Source: Salvia splendens
Lineage: Eukaryota > Streptophyta > Magnoliopsida > Lamiales > Lamiaceae
NCBI RefSeq assembly: GCF_004379255.2
Contig: NC_056048.1
Span: 1,054,001 to 1,118,000 of the forward strand
Length of the DNA: 64,000 nucleotides
Reading direction: 5' to 3'
How positions within the stretch are numbered: the first letter of the stretch is position 1; the number at the start of each line of letters is the position of its first letter. The translations under genes were made by a program, and so were the position numbers. This document shows, in pieces, positions 45,612 through 57,122 of this stretch. The notes beneath the pieces were generated by a model. It worked only from the letters and a program-made list of their open reading frames with translations. It searched no databases and was not told the DNA's origin.

Positions 45612-48600
45612 GTTTCTGCGTCGTTGGAGTTTAGAATTAGGTTTTTTGTAATTTTTTATTTTTTTATTTTTTTAATGTTAGAGCGAAATTACATCTTGTT
45701 TGAGGGTTTTCTTTTTATTCTAACCCTCTGAGGGTTTTACTGAACAACTAGGTTTAGGTGATTCTCTTCTTTGATGTTTTTTTGTCGAGTGAAATTGTAT
45801 CACTCGGGCGAGGGTTTTCTTTTCGGTTCTTTTCCCCTCGTGATCTTTATTGAGCCGGCTAGATTAGGTTTTTCTTTTCTTTTTTTAATAATACCTATTG
45901 ATGTAATGTGTAATTCAATGTGTGTATCACATTTATATGAAACATTATATATCGGGTATATGTTCGTGTATGATTTTACCGTCAAATATATGTCAATTCA
46001 AGTCTATACAACCAATTTTAAATATGGTAAAAAGACACATGATTTTTTCGTATTGGATCCAATGACTATGTTTTAATGTCCAAAACGATATGGTCTTGGT
46101 CTGAAGAAGCATGTCTGAAGGTCTAACAAGACTAAAGCGACATTGTTTCATCAAAATTCAATGGTAAAAACAAAACTTGAATTGACGTATAGTTGGTTTG
46201 TTTAAAGGCTATTAGCTCGTATTGTTTTAGCGCAAATTATACATAGTCAACAAATGTCATTGTAAACGATGACTTTGCTACTAACACTTTATTACAATCA
46301 TCTTATAATTTTTTCTTTCAAATAAAAAGGTTAGAGGTTGCTAATTATGTCCATGGAATCACAAGACATAACATTAGTTACTTCCCTAAAATAAACAAAA
46401 GGTGTTTTCAGGTACAAACATTAAAGAAATTGTTCCTTTTATGGGATAAATAAATGCAACTATATTATGACGGTTAAAGCTAACCGAATCTAATTATTCA
46501 AATAATTTATTCCTAAATCTTAGCTAATTTGTAGCACACTCAATATCTTAGCCGGACTAAGGATTCTGCTCATTTGCTTCTTCATCAGAATTGCACCCTC
46601 GCCCGGTCATTGATCACTCGCTTTAGTGTACTTATGCCTCTTTCTCTATTTAGTACTAGTAGTGATTTATTAGGTTTAGAGCATACGCAACGGTGATAAC
46701 ATATCCCGTCCCTCGGTCCCTGCAAGGGAAACAAGGGATGGGCACACTTGATAGAGTAAGGGATGGCGGACAGATCGTACACCGTTATTTTTGTGGGTAT
46801 TTTAAATGTATTTTCAAGAAGATTTTACTCTTTTTATTTTATTTGTATTTGTAAACACTACCGTCTACAGCTAGTGATTTCTGATTTGACTGTGATGTGA
46901 AGTGTAAACTATAAACTATGTTTAGATGATATTTTACAGATTTTAAATTATATAACCTGTTAATATTCAGTCAACAATGCAAGATTTAACAGACATCTTT
47001 TTTTTTATTAATATGTAATCTATAGGAATAAAAAAAATAGACATATTATATAATAGATACATCATTCACTTAAAGCAAAGAGAGAAACAGAACAAAAAAA
47101 TTCATGATATGACCAAGTGAATAACAAATTATAAGCAATCAAATCTAGTTGTTTCAAAACTACTTTGTTGAAGCTTCGTTGTCAAACCTACAAAACAAAG
47201 TTATACTATCACCAAAGGCTTGTTTTCTACATACAATCATAAACAAATAATCAAAGCATAAATTCATATACATCAGCAAGAGTAACAGTAAACAAACATA
47301 AAATTCTTTGGCGATTCATCAATCAACATACAATTGAAATTTCGAGATTAGGAAGAGGGAAATCGAAGCCTATATAGTTCAATCGAGGGCCGGGAGAAGC
47401 TCTTACCAAGTTCAATAAGCAGATCGGATCTGTGTGTGCACGACGGCGACGACGACGGCGATGGCGGTAATTGCGGCTGCCGGCGAAGAGAGAAGAACAC
47501 TGTATAACTGTGGGGAAAGAGAAAGCATAGAGAGAGAAAATAAGTTTGAAGATAGAACACTAGAAGCTGAAGAGGAAACCAATGGAGTATTAATTTTAAA
47601 ATTTCATTAAATTTATTTTATTAATATTCATGTCGCTTTTAAGGTTTAGAATATTAGTTAAAGTTTGTGGGACCATGAGTTTTAACTTATCTTTCATTAA
47701 TAATAAATATGACAACATGCAATATCTAATCATAATATTTCTCATAATAGAATACAAAATAAAGATAAATGTAATATATGTAGACTATCAGTAAGTTTTG
47801 TTATTAGTTATACTACTCCGTATAATCTATAGCAATAAATCAAAATGATATAGAAATGACAAAAAATTACACATGATTTTGAGATTGATTTGAAATAGTT
47901 TTATACAACATTTAATAAATAAAATTAAATTTAAAACTCTAATATTTTCCTCATTGTTGCAAAATAATTAGTATACAATTAATTTTAAATTAGTTCATAT
48001 CTATAAATAATTGATTTTCAATGTAAAATGTTAAAAAGTTCAATCATGTAATACTATGACAATTTGTGTATATTTATCACCAATTACCAATTAAGATGTA
48101 AGAGAAATTAAATGAAAAAAACAGGGGAGGTGTATATTTTAGAGGTGGGGTGAGGTATAGTTGCTAATTTGTTTTTAAATAATAAAATTAAAATTGTGTA
48201 AGTTTAATTTAACGACCACAACAATTTCATTTTTCTTCAATTTTATTGAGAAATAGTTAAATTAAAACCCAAATTGAATGTTATAGAGATATTTATCAAC
48301 TAGTACAATTCATCAAACAGAAACTAACAATTTACATAATTAAACAAGTAATTGTACTAGTGTTTGAAAGTTATAACATGTAAACTAGTTGGTGAATAGT
48401 AGTAGTATTTGTTTTAAGATATTAATCATAATAATTAATCTCATAATTCAAAGTTCCTTAAGTTATACCGAGTATTTTATTTTAGACATTTGAAGTCATT
48501 TATTTTTATAATAAAAAATATATATTTAGTTTTTTACTTTACTTTTTTTTTGGTCTCTCTTATTTACCACTGTATTTTTTACTATATATTTCTTTATATA

Positions 48601-49860
48601 CTTATTAATTTTATAAATTTTGTATTAAAATATAACTTAAATAATTTAGTCGGATGAATAATATAGTACTAGTAAACTACAGTCATCTGCTGTTGTGAAC
48701 TTAATATAGATCAACGATTAATGCAGATTGTCTCCATCCAAACATTTTCATGAGATCGTGCAATGCCAAAACAAATTAAAAGTTTGACTTTTCATATCGA
48801 AAGACAAATTGGAAAACCCTAAATGATAAATATCAATATCGCTAATTCGCTATTTTCACCCCCAAAACTTAAACTGGATCATTATCAGCAGTGATTCGCT
48901 ATTAAATCTAGTCCTTGTTGGATTTAATAGCATCTATTAAATCAAGCTCTCCTCGAATATGCAGTACTACAATACCTACATATTTTTGGAATCTCATTTT
49001 TTAGGTGTGTTTCGATTCATTCATATTCCTCTCCATTTTTTATGTAGAGGTTTCTCCTTGTTCATGCCTCTGCACCGACATCACTCTCTACTCTTCCCCG
49101 TGCATTACAATTTCGTTAAATCCCATGAAAATATTTTCAATAAATAATATTCCGAACGTCAGTTAAAAATAACAACTATATATATCTATTTTGGTGGATC
49201 CCTTAAAATCATGCACTTTCTACTTTAGGAGAATTTTTCTCTCTAATGATACGTGACTCATTCTTTACTAATAATACTTCAATCATTTTTTTTTTCTTTT
49301 TATCCCTCTCTTACTTATTCTAGTTGTGCATAAAACTCGCCTTGTTTCAAAAATTGTTGTTTTTAAAGGACCAATGGAGTAATTTAAAACAAAAGACTCA
49401 TATAAAATTTAATATTTTGAAATATTTTAGGAGACAAAATTATCATGACTAATTTTATTGATTCACAGTCCATTACTGCATAATTCAACATATTTATAGT
49501 AGGATTATGTTTCGCAGCCCAATAGTGAAATTGGGAACTATCCATATCAGGCCAGGATAATATCTACAGGCCTGTTGGACTTTTATAGAAGTAAAAAACA
49601 ATGGTTTTAGGTGGATTTAATGGGCCAATCCCACAATAACCCACCTATAAAATGGGTCATTAGGAAACAAGTATATGCATTTAACATTTGTTAGTGGGAA
49701 AATTTTCAGTTTTAGCCGATATGCCCTATATCTCATATAAATGAGCCTAGGAGTTACTAGTATTTAATCTCATACTATTATCAGCGCATAGCAACGCAAA
49801 TATTGTTAATTTTCATCAATAGTGTGAATGATTATGACAATGATGTGGGGATTAATATTG
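45612..49860. other. AT-rich intergenic DNA
   Basis: No confident gene. The start is the B3 gene 3' region. A possible PIF-like fragment is at 46678-46790. At 47340-47570 (minus) a GC-richer patch with a 70-codon frame and a possible donor (GAACTTG|GTAAGAGC) could be a first exon or a non-coding transcript; no domain is recognised. The remainder is low-complexity AT DNA. Confidence 0.45.
46678..46790. mobile_element. probable small PIF-like MITE fragment
   Basis: The left side reads GAGCATACGCAACGGTGATA. The right side on the reverse strand reads ATAACGGTGTACGATCTGTC, sharing the AACGGTG core. This resembles the GAGCATCC-type ends elsewhere in the window. The target duplication is unclear. 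Confidence 0.4.
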
Positions 49861-50043
49861 GGGTGTTCGGTTTGCAAAATTGTATCCAGGATTAAATTTG
49901 TAGTGTGTTTGGTTCATGAGATTCAACTCCACAACTCAATCCTAGATGGATAATCATGGGATAATTAGTCTGTGACTAAAATAATCTCACAACTCAATCC
50001 TAGATTGTATCTTGGTATTATTTTATCTTGGAAACCGAACACC
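49861..50043. mobile_element. MITE with TGTTCGGTTT inverted ends, ~183 bp
   Basis: The left end GGGTGTTCGGTTTGCAA and right end TTGGAAACCGAACACC are complementary apart from a few bases. The interior repeats CAACTCAATCCTAGAT twice. The right end abuts, or was clipped by, the solo LTR that starts at 50045. The superfamily is probably PIF/Tourist-like but the target duplication is not clear. Confidence 0.7.
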
Positions 50044-50044
50044 A

Positions 50045-51560
50045 TGATAGGTACCTCAACACCGCAGCACCAAAAGTCGGGCAACTCAGCTAGAGGGACT
50101 CAATTCACACTCACGCAATGGCGGATCCAGGAACAAATTATCGTGGGGTCGAACAAGATAGTAAATATTTATTTAAAATAATTGTTTAAATTAATTATTT
50201 TTATAAATATATTTTTTAATATAAATAATTCATGCGAGTATCGATATTCTTAAAACAACATACTCCACTTTCTTCGTCCCGTTATAAGCGAGACTCTTCT
50301 TTTGGATACAGAATTTAAGAAAAAGACGTTTATGGAGCTAACTGAACAAATAATAAAATATGATCTTAGATAAAACAAAGATGCAAATAAATAATAAAGT
50401 AAGAGAGAACAATTATGTTATATTACGTATTTTGACAAAAAAATGACATACACATAGCATAATTTTTCTGTAACATACCAAATTTTTAAAGATTAAAAAA
50501 ATTGAATATGAATAATAAGGTTGAAAATTTAAATTATAAAACTAAGAGTAGAAGAAATTAAGAAATATTTACTTTATATAAGTAGGTGGTTAATTTAGAT
50601 AAATTGATTTTGATATACTGTAAAAAAAATATTACTACTACTACTACTATTTAACATTAATTGATAAGATGAGAAAATATTTTTAATGGACTTCTAAGAA
50701 TTAATTCAAATAAAGAAAATATTTCAAAGCCCATTTTACAATTAGATAACATATTTAAGATATTTAATCTTTTAAACTTAGTTAAATTTATTGATACCGG
50801 TTTATTCTATTTCACGAGTGAATATAGGGATGAGAAAACAATAATGACATCGCCAATACCATTCCTCTTTCTCTTCGAAAACAAAAACCGCGGAAGGACT
50901 CTTCCCCTCCAACTCCTTCGTTCTCGACAACAGTCTACCCATCCGGCTGCCTCACTTCCTTCCTTTCTCTCTGATCAGTCTCCTCATCATCTCACACAGC
51001 GTGAGGACGTGAGGTGGGGGCGGAGACGTGAACGCCGTAGGGTCAGAGGCCGAAGAAAGTAACTTTTCGGTGCACTCCGTGGCAGGTGGTGGGGTCGGCC
51101 GACCCCGCCCGACCCCACCTGGATCCGCCAGTGCACTCACGTCACAGCTGATCCAGCCAAGGCCAAACAGCTCGATACCGTGGCTTCACGACTGCCGACA
51201 CAATCATTCCCATGCAACCCAAACGTCGAGTAGAGCCCATCCCAGCAAGAGACGTCAAAAGCCCGAGAACCACATCTCACCAAATCTAAAGATATCATCA
51301 CAAGATAATTCTTATTCTAAGTCAAGGATTTGGTGTATATCAATATCATTATCTCTAGTATCTTTAAGTTATTTAGTCATTCTAGATTCTATAAATTAGT
51401 GGTACGTTTAGCATTGTTTTCACTGAGAAATATGAAATAAACTTCTATTCTCATTCTTGTTCCGAAAATCCTAGAACTTCAACTAGGGAATTATCTCTTT
51501 CGCTCCGTTCAATCTTCGCGTGCTCTACAAACCTCTCTATAGGGAACTTAACCCCGATCA
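50045..51560. mobile_element. solo LTR (about 0.5 kb) interrupted by a hAT element
   Basis: Ends TGATAGGTACC and CCCCGATCA have the TG...CA form. A 5-bp duplication CACCA lies at 50040-50044 and 51561-51565. Removing the hAT insert (50116-51133) and one copy of its 8-bp duplication leaves about 490 bp. The right part contains TTCTATAAATTAGTGG and AATAAAC, which fit an LTR promoter and polyadenylation region. No internal domain is present. Confidence 0.8.
50116..51133. mobile_element. non-autonomous hAT element, 1018 bp
   Basis: Terminal inverted repeats CAATGGCGGATCCAGG and CACTGGCGGATCCAGG (right end, reverse strand) differ at one base. The element is flanked by a perfect 8-bp duplication CACTCACG (50108-50115 and 51134-51141), the hAT signature. 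A GC-rich block at 50845-51110 includes a palindromic GGGTCGGCCGACCC. It encodes no hAT transposase. A 72-codon frame at 50844-51062 has no recognisable domain. Confidence 0.92.
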
Positions 51561-51565
51561 CACCA

Positions 51566-53190
51566 CCTATGTAGATTAATCTTAACTACAGTCTACAAAT
51601 AATACTAGTTTAATAACTAACAGAAAGCATCATTTTTACAGATTTATCAAATATATTCGTCCCTTCGTATTGATTCAGATATTGCTTTTCTTTTTACCTA
51701 TATATGTAGCCTAATTAATCCTAGATCTCCCTTTATTACTTTAATCGGAATCTTAAGGTTCAACGAAATCATCCTAGATTGTGAGAAATCCCACTTTTTT
51801 CCTCGTAGGGGTGAAATTGTCAAACCAATTAATTATGGGGTATTTAGTCCATTGCAATCATAAAATGGGCAAAAGCAAATTACTAATCAAATATTGACAT
51901 ATCTCATAAATGAAACTCGTATGTTGGACACAAGAAAAAAATGTTGTGACGGCTGTTAGAAGACAAAGGTGGTGCAACGATAGTTATTGTCAATAAATAA
52001 TAGACGAAAAACGATAGTGAACCTCAACCCTTCAGAGGTTAGGGCAAAGCTGCAACACTATGAGATTAACGACAACTCCAAAAACCATTTTTAATGGAGA
52101 GTCACAATATTAATTGTTTATTTTACTTTATATTCTTTTTTAAAAATTAAATATCTAAATTATATATTAACATCGAATCATTACCTACTCGAAACATATC
52201 AGGAAGAAGTTCAAATAAAAATCTTTCTTAATGTAAAACCGAGAACTATTTTTAGTATTAGATAGTGAAAATTTACCATCAAATTAAGTTATTTTGTAGA
52301 TAAGTCCCACTATAATTTTTGGTACATATATGTGGGGATTAGATGGCCAACTTATAAGTTAATGGTTGTTTGTCTTTTTGGCTACATGATTCGTGGCTAC
52401 GTATTTTATTTTGTCGAAAACAGCATAACTGACAAATCTAATACTTATAAAAAACAGCAGTTCCCCAAGATGTAGTACTTCATTTAATAATACACAAAAA
52501 TTTCTGATTGGCCTTCACTTTGGAAATTTGTTACTACAATTATTGCATTATGGAGTACTCTTTATAGAAGCAAGATATATTGTTAACTTAACAAAGTTTT
52601 TTAATTAAAGCCCCAATTTAAACTACAAAAACAATGCCCCCAAGCTACAAAAACTAAATAATAGTGAAAATTGTATAATTAATATATCAAGGATTAAAGC
52701 TTTTTAATTAAAGCCATAACAAATCAAATCATAGTCTAAATCTTAGGGGAGACAGGTTTCAATATTACTTTGAAGCCTCGGAATAAAAGTAGGATTTTAT
52801 GCTGTCCATATCACTTTCTCCCTAATTAACTATGGTTTAGTAAAGCCTAGAGTCAATTAATTAGGGGTTAATTAATTTATAACCTAATGGCATTTGATAA
52901 TGATTGCTTTCCAATGATGCTACCCCAATCCAATTAAGATAAAATATATAGATACATAAAGAAGAGCATCATTTCTAATTACACTTAATTACTTCCATTA
53001 AAGGAAGAAAATAGTGTTGTCAATGTAGAAAAGAAAAGGGATAGCTAAAGCACTTTCCTTTGTCCCATACTACCATGTTTCCTCAATAGTGTCTTGATTT
53101 ATTTTTCCATCTCACTATATCATACATCACATTTCATCAAAAAATTTCTCCCACCAATAAATTTTTCTTGATTTTTGCAAGAGAAAATTA
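51566..53190. other. intergenic DNA and LSH upstream region
   Basis: AT-rich, no gene recognised. The last 150 bp before 53191 probably carry the promoter and 5' UTR of the ALOG gene (pyrimidine-rich with CTCACTATATCATAC near 53112). Confidence 0.45.
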
Positions 53191-53736
53191 ATGATGTCTA
53201 GTGACCACGGCGGCGGCGGAGGCGGGGAGGGATCGTCGGCTGTGGCGGCGGCCCGCCAACCGCCTCCGCCGCAGCTGAGCCGGTACGAGTCCCAGAAGAG
53301 GCGCGATTGGAACACGTTCGGCCAGTACCTGCGGAACAAGCGCCCGCCCGTGGCACTGGCGCAGTGCAACTACGGTCACGTGTTGGAATTCATGCGCTAC
53401 CTCGACCAGTTCGGGAAGACGAAGGTCCACATGCAGGGGTGCATGTTCTTCGGGCATCCAGAGCCCGCGGGCCCCTGCACCTGCCCCCTCAGGCAGGCCT
53501 GGGGCAGCCTGGATGCCCTCGTGGGCCGCCTCAGGGCGGCCTACGAGGAAAATGGAGGGCTGCAAGAGACCAATCCATTCGCCAATGGAGCGATACGGAT
53601 CTACCTCAGGGAGGTTAGGGACTCCCAGGCCAAGGCGCGGGGAATCCCGTATAAGAAGAAGAAAAAGAAGAAGACGAAGAAATTGAGTGGAACGGGCAAC
53701 TCTACCTTTCCCTCTATGCAGCATTCTGCAGTCTAA
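53191..53736 (+). CDS. LSH: ALOG-domain protein, LIGHT-DEPENDENT SHORT HYPOCOTYLS (LSH) family
   Basis: ALOG proteins are nuclear DNA-binding regulators of meristem, organ-boundary and inflorescence development. One coding exon of 181 residues. A glycine- and proline-rich N-terminus (residues 1-29) precedes the ALOG domain at about 30-155: [38 protein letters not shown], the Cys/His insert [20 protein letters not shown], and [19 protein letters not shown]. The domain ends in the basic nuclear localisation signal [11 protein letters not shown]. The start is the first ATG; a second ATG follows at once. The coding GC content is much higher than that of its flanks. I cannot assign a specific LSH number. 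Sequence about 1.5 kb downstream may be a spliced 3' UTR. Confidence 0.95.
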   Translation: MMSSDHGGGGGGEGSSAVAAARQPPPPQLSRYESQKRRDWNTFGQYLRNKRPPVALAQCNYGHVLEFMRYLDQFGKTKVHMQGCMFFGHPEPAGPCTCPLRQAWGSLDALVGRLRAAYEENGGLQETNPFANGAIRIYLREVRDSQAKARGIPYKKKKKKKTKKLSGTGNSTFPSMQHSAV

Positions 53737-54622
53737 GGTCAGATTTTACTCATTGTGATTCTGATTTTTGTATTAAGTCGTAATATTTCTTGAATTTTAA
53801 TTGGGAATTATGTCAAAATCGAATTATACTTTCATATATGTATATGGTACAATATATTATGTGGAGAATTTTGCACAATTTCTACTCTTTTTGATTCGAA
53901 CCCTAAATCAAAAACCCTAATTTGCATGCCCTTTTGTCTACTGATTAAGTTTTAAAAATATTATACTTGAAAATGAATCGGAACAACGTCGGGGGATTTT
54001 CATTTATCTATTACTAATAAATTAATTTTAATTTGTGGGATTTGAATATTTTATAAATTGATCAAAGAAATATATATTTTGATGTCCACTTTTGTCCAAT
54101 CTTTTCTCTCTTGGGATTCTGCCTGATATTATGGAGTTCTCTTCAGTTTGATTAGAAATGCTAAGTTACCAGTTATGGAGCACAGCTTCTAATAAAATTA
54201 TTAAATAATCTAACATTTATATATGTAGATAATATGATTAATTAATTAATTATCTAAATTTCATAATCAGCAACCTATATTTGTTTCAAGCCTTTATATG
54301 TAGCTACAAATTTTTATTATATAATTTTCTTTCATTATCATCAGTCACAACTACAGGAATGTCTTTTCCCTTTATAAAAGTAACATCAATTTTTGTTGTT
54401 GTCTCATTATATCTATAAAGATGAGGATGATGAGTCTGTTGCTGTGTCATTTCTATTAAATAGTAGTAACTAGTTAATTAATATGAGCAAGTATCCCTCA
54501 GTTTCTCGATTGACATATATGTCTCTTTTCTTCTACTTTTGTGCTAACACCCATTTTTGCTTCAAATTTGAAACAAGTCTTTTGATCAATTTCATTCCAT
54601 GATGAATTTTTGTATAAGTTTT

Positions 54623-54680
<58 letters not shown>

Positions 54681-56639
54681 GAGAGGGAGGGAGGGTTTTT
54701 ATCATATTAAACTATATATTTGTTTCACAAATAGGGATTGGTGGAGATAAAAGTTGTGTTAATTCCAATTTATATGATGATTTAAGATAGAGGTTTTTGT
54801 TTGAAGTGTCTACTATTTCGTTTGTAGCAAACAATTTATTATTTGTTTTCCAATTTGACCCACAAATCCACTCAAAATCACAATGATATCAAATTTACCC
54901 TTGAGATATCTACTGATCAGCTTGTTGTCCTAATACTCTAAATCATGATTTAGCACATTGTTTTCTTGATATACGTTCTATTTTGTTTCTTAAATGCTAG
55001 CTAATCATCTTTTTAACTTGACCATTTTGTAACATAGAAAAAATTATATCTTTTGCCAATACATATTAAAACTCTATATATCCATGGCAACACTTACATA
55101 TTAGGCAAACATAGTGACCATCTAGCTAGCTAGAGTGGTAGGTGGCTAGACTCTTGATTAATTATGTTTTATTAAGATATATAATAAATAAATGTATTTT
55201 GCAACTAACACATGATTTTTTTGTAATTTGCAGCAATCTTGAAAGTGAAAGGAGAGCATATACGGCTAAAATGAGCAGTTTCAGAATTCAGGGTTAATTG
55301 CAGTTTTAAGCTTTTATAGTCAAATTGAACAAGCAAACCGCAGTTCAACTCTTTTAAATACTTCTATTTCTTTGCTATATAACCAAAAGAATTTTGGTGG
55401 GATATAATATACTATATGTATATACACTTGTATTTTTCTAGGTCATGCATTTGTCATATATTAGTAATTAACAGCCTTACATTTATCAGTTTTCTTGATG
55501 CACTCTTTGAATATCTTTGTTTTAAGTTTGGTTTATGCAATTGGTTGATTCTATGATAAATATATACTAGTATGCATTTCTTTGTTTTTTGAAATTTAGC
55601 TAGCATTTAGTCGGCTCTATTATATTTGGGTAGACGACACTCATTAATTATCACTACTATTCGGCTAATGAAGATTGATAATTAACAAATTCACAAGTAC
55701 TACATCTTTGTTTTTGTGTCTTGTTTGTATTAATTTCGTTACTTTTTTTTATTATTGTTAATTTAAAATTGTTATTGAAATACTATCTTGCCATCTTTTT
55801 AGCTTGATCATTTTGTATCAGAAAAGACTAGTGTATATATTAGGGTTCTTCTATACTTAATTTCCCTGAAAATTTATGGGGGTTTGAAACAACTCTTCTA
55901 GTTCTTTCATTCCAGTTGTATACTAGTAATAATATACATGTTAAATTGTATGGTTGAAAGAGGGAGTTGATGTTTGCATTTTTTATCATTATAAATTAAT
56001 TATTTGTTTCACAAATAGAAAATAGGTGTTGGATACGACTCAAACCTAGAGTTTAATTGCTTGAGATGGATACAAGCTATGTTAATTCCTATATATGTAA
56101 TGATTTAAGATGGATGTATTTCTATTTGTTTTTGCATATATCATTTTCAAATAGATTGCAATCTGATCCTGGTGACCATTTCTAGTTTATTTATTTTCCA
56201 AATTGAGTTAAATCCATTCAGAATCAAATGATATCAAAATTTATCCTTAACATATTTGGAAAAGTTTAACCAATGTTAAATTTTGTAATTTGCAGCAACC
56301 TTGAAATTGAAAGAATTGAAAATACGAGCATATGGCTAAAAGATTTCAGAGTTTATTGCAATTTTAACCTTTTATAGTGAATTGCATTTAAAAAAACACA
56401 ATTTTAATTTTTTTTAATGTAAGTTGGTAAGTGTCGTTCTTCTCTATTCAGTGGGCCGAAAATTCGAGTAAATTGGTAAGAGTCTTCTTTCCTATCAAAA
56501 AGTGAATTGAAATAGAAAAATAGAAAGAAAAAAACATAAATAAAAATCACCATAAAATGGCCTTGGGCCAATCCACTTCAAGTTTGGGTGGGATTGGGCC
56601 TCTTTCCAATAAAGGAAGGGTAGAATTCATGTCCAAGTG
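53737..56639. other. LSH 3' region with a duplicated segment
   Basis: AT-rich. Two related stretches occur at about 54715-55330 and 55985-56395. Both start near TTTGTTTCACAAATAG, include a GATTTAAGAT block, and end in TAATTTGCAGCAA(T/C)CTTGAAA, followed by a TTTTATAGT region. The TTTGCAG|CAA sites look like splice acceptors, so this may be alternative 3' UTR exons of the LSH gene. No protein gene recognised. Confidence 0.5.
54622..54692. repeat. compound GT/GA microsatellite
   Basis: A (GT) run of about 13 units is followed directly by a (GA) run of about 15 units and then GAGGGAGGGAGG. Confidence 0.95.
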
Positions 56640-56740
56640 GGGGCGTTAGAGCATTGAGAGGACCTTTCCCTAGTACGAGAGGACCGGGAAGGACGCACCT
56701 CTGGTGTACCAGTTATCGTGCCCACGGTAAACGCTGAGCA
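56640..56740 (+). pseudogene. nuclear insertion of plastid 23S rRNA (3' domain fragment)
   Basis: About 100 bp match the 3' part of bacterial-type 23S rRNA, including the sarcin-ricin loop core AGTACGAGAGGACC and the following GGGAAGGACGCACCTCTGG and TGCCCACGGTAAACGCTG. The wording fits plastid rather than nuclear 26S rRNA. It is too short to be a gene, so it is a plastid-derived nuclear insert. The exact right border is unclear. Confidence 0.85.
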
Positions 56741-57122
56741 ATCACTATAAGTTTCTTGTGGTCGAGTAATTTACTTGGCTTTGTTCAATTGTTTTAGAAC
56801 TTTTTTCTCCATCCATTATTTCATAAGTTCTATAAAATTGATAATTTTATATATATCAGTATGATACTTCATTTGCCCTAGTTAAATCTCTCGTTCATTT
56901 TTTAGACAATTCATTTGCCCTGAAATAGAAACATCATCTTCACCCAACACAAAAAAGAAATGATTCACTTTAATTGACGGAACAATTAATACTTACTCAT
57001 CTTTTATTCATCCAAAATGGATTACTAAGGCAGAAACTAATTTATTCAATAAGCCAAATATCTTAATTACACTTGCAAGAAATCACTAATTTTCACCTCA
57101 ATTTCCATAATGAAAAAAAACA

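Noticed and set aside
49755..49800. A second Helitron 3' end (TTACTAGTATTTAATC on the reverse strand)
   Set aside because: The CTAG is present but no convincing hairpin precedes it.
53188..53724. 178-codon minus-strand frame at the LSH locus
   Set aside because: It is antisense to a clear ALOG domain; GC-rich codons leave long antisense frames open.
56640..56740. A functional rRNA gene
   Set aside because: Only about 100 bp are present, with no rest of the 23S molecule nearby.
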